Part shown: positions 32,467-42,409 of the stretch, piece after piece
Position numbering within the stretch: the first letter of the stretch is position 1
Layout of the letters: each line of letters starts with the position of its first letter
DNA from: Gracilaria domingensis
Taxonomy: Eukaryota > Rhodophyta > Florideophyceae > Gracilariales > Gracilariaceae
Reading direction: 5' to 3'
Assembly: GCA_022539475.1 (NCBI GenBank)
Contig: VCMS01000006.1
Span: forward strand, 478,292 to 542,291
Length of the DNA: 64,000 nt
Program-made: the position numbers and the translations under genes
Notes under the pieces: model-generated
Told to the model about the DNA's origin: nothing
The model's database searches: none
The model's input: only the letters and a program-made list of their open reading frames with translations

Positions 32467-35400
32467 TCATCCACTTCGAGGCGCTCGCAGCCTCATTATT
32501 GGCAAATCGTCATCACTACTACTCTCGAGCACTTCAGTTCTACCGGTCTCCGCTTCCACACCAATCTCCACGACCACTTGGTCTTCGTCCATGTCAACCG
32601 CCCCACCCTCCTTATCGGACAACAGTTCATCCTCCGCCTCCTCCTCCTCGTCACCATTGACAAACGTGGGTCGGAAATCCTGCACTTGATGAACAGCATC
32701 AGGTTGTGCGTAACCCTCTGGTACCATGTACATGTGGTATCTAACCAGCAAATCCATAGACTCGGGCCTATCCACCTTGTCCTTCCTACTTGCTCCAGCA
32801 TGTGTCACATCACCACGGCCCACGAATACAGAGTACGGTGGGATGATTATCTTCTTCGCTGGATACACCTCCGACATCACTCGCAACTGTTGGTTGTTCA
32901 TCCCCACCAGTTGATGGCTTCCAGCGCTCACCCAGAGAGGAAAGCCCTCTTTCCCAGAGGCCATTACAAAGTATCCGGGGTTGCCAGTATTCATTGTTTC
33001 CTTCCTAACCAGACCACTGAAGTCGGTGTGCAGCGTCTGGCGCTTGCACTTTCTCGTCGTCCCCAGAAATCGACCACCAGTTCTCGGAGTGTACATCTTC
33101 ACAGCTTCCCTTTCATTGTCCCATAGTCCCAAAGCCGCAGCAATTGTACCCATTCGAACATCAAGTAAAGCACGCCACCTTACAACCCACCTGAGCTCCT
33201 CATTATCCTCCGGCTTCTCCACCGTACCCCAACGTGTCGACATCACTCTCCCCTCAAATGGTCCATCGCTACCGTCCTTCCATCCTTCATCATCGTTGAT
33301 TATTTGAACAAACGACTTCTGTTCCTCTCCTTTCCGTATATCCGGCATCGCTCCATACTCATTCTCGAAGAAGTCCACCAACTTCCCCGACACATCTCCG
33401 AACTCCCGAACTTCTTCCAACTCCTCCCATTTAGGGACACCATTATCCGTCGCAAAGCCATCAAGCACGCAATATCCATTCTGTCTTCGCTCAGCTTGCA
33501 TTCGGGCGAAGAACATTTGCCCAAATTCGTCATGCTCCTTCGCAGCAACCCACAGAACCTCTTCATCATCCATACCTGTCGGTCGAGTACGAGGATACTG
33601 CATACCAAATGTCTCCGCCCGTAGGCGATGTTCAGCCCTTACAGCGTGCCAAAAGACAAGATGGTGTACATCTCTGAGATTCGAGACACTTAGCAGCTCC
33701 GACCTATGTGCCTTCGGCAAGTGAATGAATCTGAGCCAGGGGTTCTTGTGCTCAATTACGTTCTTCCATTGCCATTCCTGCGGTCTCAGCCTGACATACC
33801 CGCACCATGATTGGTTCGGTGGGCCATCATATGGGTCTCCTCGAACAAGTCCGTGCTCCTCAGATTCCGGAAGAGCTGTAGGTAACTCGTCATCAAATGA
33901 CCCCCCACCTGTCTCTTGCTGATCGTCTGGCGCAGCATCTTTCTCGACGGTGACAACCCGTGGAACTGTCACAGAAAGAAGCTCTTCGTCATCCACAAAT
34001 GCAGAACTGCCTGCGTTCTCTGCATTCGCTCCCTCTCCCAATGCCACGAACTGAACCTTCATCGACCTTCCTCTCAGCACATGTTCATTTAGTTGAGACA
34101 TCAGGTCATCCGGTGTCATGCTGTTCAGAGTAGATCTCATCTGTTGTGTGAACGTCTTTCTCCGTTTTTTCTTCGGCGGAGCCCGCTGTTCTTCTTCAGA
34201 GCTATCCAGAACTTCTATTGCACCTCGATTTCGGCCGTGCTCAATTTCCCTATAACTCACCTGCGCCCGTTCTCGTGCACTTCTTCGCGGCTCCCCTTCT
34301 TCACTGGCAGATGTTGCAGCAGCAGCAGTGGGAGTCCTCCTCTTCTTCACGGACTGCTTCACTGGTGCGGGGGGCGGAATTACCTTGAGCATCGTCCGCA
34401 ATCGATTCTGAACGGAAGTCGTGGTAGTTCTAATTGAGTTCGTCCTGCTCCGAACACGCGGCAATGTGTTGAAGTTCACAACTTGTCCCAAAAGGAACTG
34501 ATACACAGCTGCGTTGTTGTCTGGGTCTTCAACATCATCTTCATTCGATGGAGCAGAAAGACTGACTTCGCGTTTCAGGAACACTTCCATGGACTCTTCC
34601 TCGTTCAGTTCATTCCTCACTGCTCGAGCCGCGCGGAACAGAGACACTGCTCTATCATAAAAGAAACCTCGAACCTCCTCAAAGCTTTTCCATTGCTTTG
34701 TCTTCGTCGACTTGCCCTTCAATAGAAACATCTGAAGACAATCAAGAATGAAGGAAAACTCCTCGGCATCCAAAACATATAGCGGAGTATGGGACAGACG
34801 TGTGAGAACTATGTCACTCACACTCTCACATATATCCTCGAAATGGGCCAGCATTCCCTCACGAGACATGAGTTGCAGGGCGACATTGGCATATCTAAGA
34901 TACTGACGCTCTTGCACAGTCCCAATCAGTTGGCTCTCCTTCAACACTTCTGTCACTTCTGCAGGATCCACGTCTGCCGGCGTCACCCCCTCAACATCTT
35001 CAATTAGAATGGCGACCACACTAACTATAGAGTGTATCTTGTCCCTAAACATCATCCTTCGCAGGGTACTCGTCGACTCATTGAGGTACGAAGCAACACA
35101 CAACAATTCCTTCATCCCAATGGGCCTCCCATCTCTTCGTATCAGCAGATTGCAACGCCAAAACGTAGCTAATCGCTTCCGCTTCGGTGCACCAGTCGCT
35201 GCCAAATATTGTATAGCTTTCGGACGATGCAAACCATCTACAATGAAGCACTTCTTCGTTAGGCGTCCCTTGTCAGTATCCCTCTCTCCCGTAGTAGCAT
35301 CTTGTAAGGCCACCACTGGAGAACCCATCGACTGCAATATCCCCCGCTCCTCCATACTCTTCACAAGGGCTTCAACGTGGCGTTTACTTACTCTACGGAG

Positions 35401-35877
35401 TAAATTGGGCGGAGTGTCCACCAGAGTGATGTCAACAGTAACAACAACCATCCGGTAGTGATTGAGGTTCACCTTTGGTACCTTCTGACGAATTCGTCTG
35501 TACGTCTTACTCTGAGTAGGTGTCCCTTGTGTTCCAGACCGCTCGTCAGAAACACTTGAACGTGCCATTCTTGCGGACAGAAGCACAACGTCATCGTCCT
35601 GCTTCTCCGCAGTTTGTGGTGCAGTTTGTGGTACAGATGGACCAGCTCCTTGTGCGGATTGCGCATCCGCGTCTGGAAGGGGACCTTTTATGATATCATC
35701 TTCCTCTTCTTGCACAGCCGTCCGGTGCTGAACCGTCTGTTTCGACGCAGAAGTTCTCCTTGTGTCGACGGTCTGATTCATCGCAGGAGATGCCCTTTTC
35801 GACGCAGTGGGCTTCGTAGCGGAGGTAGACTTTGTTTGACCTGTCCGCTTCGTAGCTGGGGATGATCTCGTCTCCAT
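32467..35877 (-). CDS. ParB-like domain / putative 2OG-Fe(II) oxygenase, long open copy
   Basis: 1136 codons without a stop. Residues 1-60 contain a ~10-residue repeat (SSPATKRTGQTK, STSATKPTASK). Residues ~135-280 resemble a ParB/sulfiredoxin-type domain, with FIVDGLHRPKA at 211-221 where the decayed paralogue has the canonical VDGHHR. A Lys/Ser-rich linker with nuclear-targeting-like basic clusters (PPKKKRRKTF) follows. The C-terminal ~250 residues hold His950-x-Asp952 (LHTDFSG), His1026 (GDVTHAG) and Arg1046 (VRYHMYM), the spacing of Fe(II)/2-oxoglutarate double-stranded beta-helix oxygenases; LPLW/FPLWVSAGSH lies between. JBP/TET-type DNA oxygenases are one possibility. The repeat pattern continues in frame upstream of the ATG into transposon D1, so the original N-terminus, present in the paralogue at 8947, was probably removed. 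Confidence 0.7.
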   Translation of the reverse strand: METRSSPATKRTGQTKSTSATKPTASKRASPAMNQTVDTRRTSASKQTVQHRTAVQEEEDDIIKGPLPDADAQSAQGAGPSVPQTAPQTAEKQDDDVVLLSARMARSSVSDERSGTQGTPTQSKTYRRIRQKVPKVNLNHYRMVVVTVDITLVDTPPNLLRRVSKRHVEALVKSMEERGILQSMGSPVVALQDATTGERDTDKGRLTKKCFIVDGLHRPKAIQYLAATGAPKRKRLATFWRCNLLIRRDGRPIGMKELLCVASYLNESTSTLRRMMFRDKIHSIVSVVAILIEDVEGVTPADVDPAEVTEVLKESQLIGTVQERQYLRYANVALQLMSREGMLAHFEDICESVSDIVLTRLSHTPLYVLDAEEFSFILDCLQMFLLKGKSTKTKQWKSFEEVRGFFYDRAVSLFRAARAVRNELNEEESMEVFLKREVSLSAPSNEDDVEDPDNNAAVYQFLLGQVVNFNTLPRVRSRTNSIRTTTTSVQNRLRTMLKVIPPPAPVKQSVKKRRTPTAAAATSASEEGEPRRSARERAQVSYREIEHGRNRGAIEVLDSSEEEQRAPPKKKRRKTFTQQMRSTLNSMTPDDLMSQLNEHVLRGRSMKVQFVALGEGANAENAGSSAFVDDEELLSVTVPRVVTVEKDAAPDDQQETGGGSFDDELPTALPESEEHGLVRGDPYDGPPNQSWCGYVRLRPQEWQWKNVIEHKNPWLRFIHLPKAHRSELLSVSNLRDVHHLVFWHAVRAEHRLRAETFGMQYPRTRPTGMDDEEVLWVAAKEHDEFGQMFFARMQAERRQNGYCVLDGFATDNGVPKWEELEEVREFGDVSGKLVDFFENEYGAMPDIRKGEEQKSFVQIINDDEGWKDGSDGPFEGRVMSTRWGTVEKPEDNEELRWVVRWRALLDVRMGTIAAALGLWDNEREAVKMYTPRTGGRFLGTTRKCKRQTLHTDFSGLVRKETMNTGNPGYFVMASGKEGFPLWVSAGSHQLVGMNNQQLRVMSEVYPAKKIIIPPYSVFVGRGDVTHAGASRKDKVDRPESMDLLVRYHMYMVPEGYAQPDAVHQVQDFRPTFVNGDEEEEAEDELLSDKEGGAVDMDEDQVVVEIGVEAETGRTEVLESSSDDDLPIMRLRAPRSG

Positions 35878-35954
35878 TGTCCGCTTCGTAACAGACGACG
35901 AAACGGCCCGCGGAGGTGTTCCGTCTGTCTCTTGCAGATGCTAGTTTTTGGCGT

Positions 35955-36054
35955 GGGTCGTCCAGAAATTGGCAAGGGTCGTCCAGTAAATATTTTGAAA
36001 AAATATCGAGATCAATTATTTCAAAATTTGGAGATACTTGCTTGGGTCGTCCAG
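35955..36054 (+). repeat. Subterminal repeats GGGTCGTCCAG x3 (D1)
   Basis: Direct copies at 35955-35965, 35976-35986 and 36044-36054; identical positions exist in D2 (40460, 40481 and 40549). Subterminal repeats of this kind are the usual transposase-binding sites of CACTA elements. Confidence 0.75.
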
Positions 36055-36421
36055 AATCGCTGTGCAGTAAATACTGGTGGGTTTTCCACTCATGCTAGTT
36101 CTTTAGTCGAGGGCTACCTGAACGGTATTTCGCGAAGTCTAGGTTCAGTTTCCATTAAGGTGCACATTACACGATACCTTCTGCGGAATGATACCCTGCA
36201 ACGCATGGAATACTGGTGCTAGTACAGATGATGCCCATTATGAAATCATACCGTTTTATTCGTATCTATTCTTCTATCGACCGCTTTTGCTAACTACTAC
36301 TTCGCTATTTTACATGTACCATTTCCCCATGATGAAGCGGGTGTAGGCGCAATCTGCGGCAGATGCCGCCAAGGGCACCTGCACCAAAGTACGGTATCGG
36401 TAGAACAAATACGCACTCCGA

Positions 36422-36505
36422 GAGGATGAGCCGCGAAGCCCCTCATCCTCTCCGTTCCTCATGTAGGTAACCATGCCCAGATGCATGGTTCCCTACTTGA
36501 GGAAC
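36422..36505. repeat. Two adjacent hairpins in D1
   Basis: GAGGATGAG/CTCATCCTC arms are followed by GTTCCTCATGTAGG with its complement near 36497-36505. D2 has the same pair at 40926-41009. Confidence 0.7.
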
Positions 36506-36589
36506 CTGCACCTGCAACTCGTGAGCTACGTACGCATCAAAAGTCATTTACCTGTATACGCAAGCAGAAAGTATCCATAAGTTAGTCAA

Positions 36590-37400
36590 TGCTCCGTTGG
36601 ATATATTTGAAATGCGATGGAACGTGCCATTGATAAAGCAAAACAGAAACGTTGCGCTAGAAAATTCGAGGGACCTAGTAACCCGCAAAGGCGAGAAGGA
36701 AAGAACAGCAATCCATTCATCGAAACACGAAAGTCACGAAGCGAAACTCACAAGCAACGACACCAAGAATGCCCATGCAGCAAACATACCGCAAGATACG
36801 ATAAACGAGAGAACAGCCTATGTCGCAACCAAGTACCAGAATCTCCTATCCCGCAAGCCAGTCAACCAAGATCGCCAATACAAGAAGATCAACGTAAGGC
36901 GCGAGAAGAGAGGCGAGCCTATGAGGCAACCAAGTCAAACCATATCGCCAAAGCACCAAAAGTAACGCAAGACGGGAGAAGAGAGAGACCATCCTATGGC
37001 GCAACCTAGTCAACCAAGATCGCCAATGATGAACCTATCGCCCGAGCCAGTCAACCAATATCAACCAATATCTCCAATACACCAAAGCAGCGCAAGACGC
37101 GAGAAGAGAGAAGAGTCTATGGCGGAACCAAGATCGCCAACACACCAAAAGTAGCGCAAGATGCGAGAAGCTAGAGACGCCTATGGCGCAACAAAGTGAA
37201 CCAAGATCGGCAATACAGAGTGATAGGTTACACGAGCAGTCAGAGCTCGATCTTGAGAGACGAAATGAAACTGGTTGCGTACTTACAGTCGTTGTGGACG
37301 TCGGAAGAAATACAAAGGACGCACGTCAAAGAGTGTTTACCTTCAATCAAGTGAATGTGAGTTGCAAGACGTAGAACAAGATAGAACATATCGTAAGCAG
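36590..37400 (+). repeat. Degenerate tandem repeats in D1
   Basis: Words such as CGCAAGA(C/T)GCGAGAAG, CTATGGCGCAAC and CAACCAAGATCGCCAA recur every ~55-90 bp. Open frames here translate the repeat and differ between D1 and D2, so I do not call a gene. D2 has a different arrangement: a 373-bp direct duplication. Confidence 0.6.
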
Positions 37401-37631
37401 AACGTAGTTGAACAAATAGAACGAGCTGGAGGCTGAAAACGGGAACCCGGTAACCCAAAGCTTATTTTCTGCCGTTTACATGTCGCATAGCGCGAAAAAA
37501 GTGCTGATGATGGGTTAGTTCAGAGCAAAGATACATAGAAAAATATGGAAGAGAACGTACGAAAAGACTGCACGGAATACATCCGTGATATACGGATGAT
37601 GTCCGATTTATGGAGGCGTCCGACGAGGGCG

Positions 37632-37712
37632 GAGAAAGAGAATGAGGTACGCTTCATGTCCGCTTAATGGAATCCATTAAGCAGACATGAAGCGTACTTC
37701 ATTCTCTTTCTC
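37632..37712. repeat. Near-perfect 81-bp hairpin in D1
   Basis: The arms GAGAAAGAGAATGA and TACGCTTCATGTC fold on their complements around AATGGA/TCCATT. D2 lacks it and carries another palindrome at the matching site (42144-42172). Confidence 0.8.
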
Positions 37713-38034
37713 AGCACGCTACTTCGTAGCGAGTGCGAGGGCGGAAAAAAGTACGACGAAGCCGAGTAGAACGCGAGGATGTGGATGGCAGGGATCACGA
37801 CGGTAACAGAAGGTCGGACATCGGACGGGCGGCGGCGGCGGCGGAGGGAAGAGATTTATTTTTCTGTGCGAGATTAGACAGGGGTACAGCGTACATCGTT
37901 GGGAAACCACAGGTTTATAACCAGTGGTAGATAATACGAGAAGTACACCCTTGTGTTGAGGTCGACGTGTACCTACGTTCCTTTTTGAACGAAAGCACGT
38001 CATTTAAACTGAAAATATATTCTCCGTTCTCAGC

Positions 38035-40449
38035 ATGACGTCGATCTCGACTGTTGCTCGACCTCTTTCTCCCTTCGGACGACCTTCCCTTGCAGTCTTT
38101 GTCGTCGTTTCTCGTTCATTTCTTCTTCCCATGGTCTACTACTGTACACATAAGAAGCATGAGTGCCCCTTCGTTACTCGCCGAGGAGTCTTATCTCTTC
38201 AACAGCATGTCAACCATTGCCCGTTTCGTCTGAAAGCAGCGCTGAAAGACGACAATAGGCGGCCCATTCAGAGAAGCAAGCGTCTCAAGCTTTCCGCGCC
38301 CGCGCCCGCATCTTCCGAAACGGTCACTGCCCCTTGTCGCCTTCCCGAGCCTCCGGTGTCCGAGGACATCGTTGACCCCACTCCGTGCGCCCCTCCCATT
38401 CCGGACACTTCGCATTGTGTTTCTCCTTCCCCGGGTCCCGCGTCATTAGAGCGAGAGCACGGAAGCAGTTCCCGCCCAGTGCCTTCTGAGGAGGTCCTTG
38501 GTGATTTGCATATGGATTATCTCACGGTTTGTCTGGCTTCAGTAGCTTCCAACCTTGGTCATCGTGAAGCAGACGAGCTAATTGGGCTACTTCGGGACCC
38601 GCGATTCTCGCAAAAGCGATTCAACGAGACCATAACAAGTTCCAAGCGCTGTACAGAACTGAAGAACGCCATTTTCGAACGATACGCCTCAAAGGACGGT
38701 TTCAATCGCAGAACTGTCTCGCCAGAAGGTTGTAAGTTCAGCGCCACCATCTACACGAGAGACCCCGTTCAGACACTTGTTAAACAGCTCCAGTTGGCTA
38801 ACAACGAAAACACATTCTTCCACCCTATACCTCAGACCCACTGCACGAAAATATCTCACCCTATGTCCGGCTCTCTCGCAAGAGACGCCACCTCAAAACT
38901 TAAGGAAGTAGTGAGGGGCTCTTTGGATAGTAGAATAGCGTGGTACTCCCAAGAAATAAGTTAAAGGGAATCTTTCGTAGGTCTTCTGGAGGTATACACC
39001 GATAAGTCTTCAACAACTCTAAAGCAAACATCGGTTACCGCCTATCCTTTTCACCTCATATTTCTCAACTTCTCCGACGAGCTACGTCGTAAGTGCATCC
39101 GTGATGACCTCACAGTAGTGGCATACTTCCCTACCACACTGATCAAGGTTTCCGCATCTGAAGCAGACGCAATGCCATTCGTTTCTAGCAAGTCTCTACG
39201 CGAGTCCAGGATGCAAATCCTTCAAGAATCTTATCGTCAAGTCTTGGAGCCCATTCTAAATCTCACGCAGAAAGGTTTTCAGTTCATCGGCGAAGACAAA
39301 CTAAGTCGAGTGTGCCATCCTCTGCTTGCAAGTTATTGTGCGGATATTCCTGAGGCTAAAGACATTCTGTCCATTCTTCATGGGACCAAAACGGAAAGCC
39401 CGTGTCATAGATGCAAAGCCCCTCGCTCATCTTTATGCAGTCCTATTCCCACCTCATTCAACGAACGTCCTCAAAAGCACACGAAAAGCATCCGAAAGAC
39501 ATACACAGCTATCTTGCAACATGCACAAAAGGACGAGGCGGAAAGACCTCCACGTCGTGCGAGGGAGAGGAGATCTCAAGCGGATACTCTGATGCGTTCA
39601 TATTCCATATCTCTCATTCCTTCGTTCCTCGAAACTTCCGTAAGCCTTGGAATGATCCCGGGATTGTCTCCATACAGTCTGTTCTCATTCGAACTATTAC
39701 ACAACTAGCATCTCGGCATCTCGAAGCTGATAAAAAGGGCCACAATCGAGAGACTGCAGTCAGACACCCTGCGCACCACAATAGGAACATCTGCATCGCG
39801 TTCATTTCGAACGATACGTACCCAACTCCTCAGCCATGCAAACGCAATTCTAGCTGCCATAGAACGCGATTCTCCTTCCAAAGGTTTACATATCGATTTC
39901 TCCGCGCAGGACAAAGGCAAATCTTCGAATGGGATCTTCACAAAAGACGGTCTCCGTGGAATGCTGGAGGCCAAAAACTACAAAGCACTTGACATGGTCT
40001 TTCCCTTCATAGGAGCATTCTTTGACATATGCTGTGGAGAACAGGACGTTGCCCCAATCACAACCGTTTTCTCTCAGTACTCGGACTTGCTTTCGACCTT
40101 ATTCAGGTACAATCGTGACCCGTATTGGACTGAAAGCTCTCTCCTGTGTCTTAGTTCGGAGATTGAAGCCTTCAAGCGTTCCGCAACAAAGACTCTGGCG
40201 GATTTTCATCCCTCCAGACTGGGAACTCTGAAGTTTCATCTTCTCGATCATCTCGTGGACGATATTCGCCGTCTGGGAGGTATCAAGTACTACGACGCAG
40301 GCATATACGAACATGCACACCTGCTATTTAAGAGACACTACAAAAAGACGTCCAGAAGAACAGCAACGGCTGTGGAGGAGACTATTCGCTCCGTTGAGCA
40401 CGGACATGTTAGAAAGCAATGGAATGCGTCTGTCTCTTGCAGATGCTAG
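38035..40449 (+). pseudogene. D1 transposase (CACTA/Plavaka-like), two in-frame stops
   Basis: One frame of ~800 codons from ATG 38035, interrupted by TAA at 38962-38964 and TAG at 39706-39708. Near residue 40 is a C2HC zinc finger (CPFVTRRGVLSLQQHVNHC). After a Pro/Ser linker come TDKSSTTLKQTSVTAYPFHL, HPLLASYCADIPEAKDI with SPCHRCKAP, FELLHN*HLGISK, and LKFHLLDHLVDDIRRLGG...YEHAHLLFKRHYKKTSRR. This series matches the DDE-type transposases of Plavaka-like CACTA elements. The TAG is TTG in D2, so it is private to D1. The TAA is shared by both, so the family was already interrupted or uses two ORFs. The last codons run into D2. Confidence 0.7.
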
Positions 40450-40925
40450 TTTTTGGCGAGGGTCGTCCAGAATGTGGCAAGGGTCGTCCAGTAAATTTTT
40501 TGAAAAAATATCGAGATCAATTATTTCAAAATTTGGAGATACTTGCTTGGGTCGTCCAGAATCGCTGTGCAGTAAATACTGGTGGGTTTTCCACTCATGC
40601 TAGTTCTTTAGTCGAGGGCTACCTGAACGGTATTTCGCGAAGTCTAGGTTCAGTTTCCATTAAGGTGCACATTACACGATACCTTCTGCGGAATGATACC
40701 CTGCAACGCATGGAATACTAGTGCTAGTACAGATGATGCCCATTATGAAATCATACCGTTTTATTCGTATCTATTCTTCTATCGACCGCTTTTGCTAACC
40801 ACTACTTCGCTATATTACATGTACCATATCCCCATGATGGAGCGGGTGTAGGCGCAATCTGCGGCAGATGCCGCAGACTGCACGTCCACCATCGGCTGTA
40901 TCGGTAGAACAAATACGCACTCCGA

Positions 40926-41009
40926 GAGGATGAGCCGCGAAGCGCCTCATCCTCTCCGTTCCTCATGTAGGGAACCATGCCCAGATGCATGGTTCCCTAC
41001 TTGAGGAAC
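40926..41009. repeat. Two adjacent hairpins in D2
   Basis: Arms 40926-40934/40946-40954 and the longer 40958-41009 (GTTCCTCATGTAGGGAACC with its complement). The second is more perfect than in D1. Confidence 0.7.
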
Positions 41010-41049
41010 CTGCACCTGCAACTCGTGAGCTACGTCCGCATCAAAAGTC

Positions 41050-41790
41050 ATTTACCTGTATACGCAAGCAGAAAGTATCCATAAGTTAGTCAATTCTCCG
41101 TTGGATGCATTTGAAATGCGATGGAACCTACCATTGATAAAACAAAACAGAAACGTTGAGCTAGAAAAGTCGAGGGACCTAGTAACCCGCAAAAGGAAGA
41201 AGAAGAAGGAAAGAGATCGGTTAGATTACCAGCCCACCATCATCGCAAAGCGCGAAAGGTGTCGAAGCGAGAACTCACAAGCAAGGACACCAAGAATGCC
41301 CATGCAGCAAACATACCGCAAGATGCGATAAACGAAAGAGCAGTCTATGTCCCAACCAAGCACCAAAATCTCCTATCCCGAACAGTCAGACATCGATCTT
41401 GAGAGACGAAATGAAATTGGTGGTGTACCTGTGTACGCAAGCAGAAATTATCTATAAGCTAGTCAATTCTCCGTTGGATACATTTGAAATGCGATGGAAC
41501 GTACCATTGATGAAACAAAACAGAAACGTTGCGTTAGAAAAGTCGAGGGACCTAGTAACTCGCAAAAGGAAGAAGAAGAAGGAAAGGGATCGGTTAGGTT
41601 ACCAGCCCACCATCATCGTAAAGCGCGAAAGGTGTCGAAGCGAGAACTCACAAGCAAGGACACCAAGAATGCCCATGCAGCAAACATACCGCAAGATGCG
41701 ATAAACGAGAGAGCAGCCTATGTCCCAACCAAGTACCAGAATCGTCTATCCCGAACACTCAGAGATTCAAGATCGCCAAGGAACCAACTT
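41050..41790 (+). repeat. 373-bp direct duplication inside D2
   Basis: 41097-41396 and 41470-41766 match closely (CTCCGTTGGAT(G/A)CATTTG starts both). D1 has one copy only, so the duplication is private to D2. Confidence 0.7.
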
Positions 41791-42143
41791 GGTTTGTTGC
41801 GCAGTAGGCTCTAGCTTCTCGCGTCTTGCGCTACTTTTGAAAAGTAGCGCAAGAGGCGAAGATAGAGCCTATGGCGCAACGAAATGAACCATTGTTCGCG
41901 TACTTACAGTCGTCGCTTTGGGTTACCGGGTTCCCGTTTTCACCCTTCAATCGTTCTATATCTTGGACAAATAGAAGAAGTTGAGGGTGAAAACTTATTT
42001 CCTGCCGTTTGCATGTCGCAGAGCGCGAAGAAACGTGGTGAGGATTGGTTAGTTTAGAGCAAAGATACGTGGAAGGATATGGAAGAACGTACGAATAGAC
42101 GGCACGGAATACATCCATGAGATACGGATGATGTCCGCTTTAT

Positions 42144-42172
42144 GGCGTTCTACTCCGCCGGAGTAGAACGCC
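42144..42172. repeat. 29-bp perfect palindrome in D2
   Basis: GGCGTTCTACTCC, then GCC, then the complement. It sits where D1 has an unrelated 81-bp hairpin. Confidence 0.75.
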
Positions 42173-42409
42173 CGACGGTAACGGTATGTCGGACGCCGGA
42201 GGCGCGGCGGCGGCGGCGGAGGGAAGAGATTTATTTTTCTGTGCGAGACTGGACAGGTGTACAGCGTACAACGTTGCGAAACCACAGGTTTATAACCAGT
42301 GGTAGATAATACGAGAAGTACACCCTTGTGTTGAGGTCGACGTGTACCTACGTTCCTTTTTGAACGAAAGCACGTCATTTAAACTGAAAATATATTCTCC
42401 GTTCTCAGC

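Larger units (their letters stand above)
35932..40426 (+). mobile_element. CACTA/Plavaka-like DNA transposon, copy D1
   Basis: The left end CGTCTGTCTCTTGCAGATG is shared exactly with D2, and the sequence before it differs (epimorphic flank: the ParB/oxygenase gene here, the D1 transposase there). Three subterminal repeats GGGTCGTCCAG occur at 35955, 35976 and 36044. Hairpins and tandem repeats follow, then the transposase frame. The right end is cut by D2, which sits in the C-terminal codons of the D1 transposase. Placement in the CACTA/Plavaka group rests on the transposase motifs and the subterminal repeats. Confidence 0.7.

Noticed and set aside
36597-37009. ORFs in the D1 leader repeats
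   Set aside because: Frames are not preserved between D1 and D2 and follow the tandem repeats.
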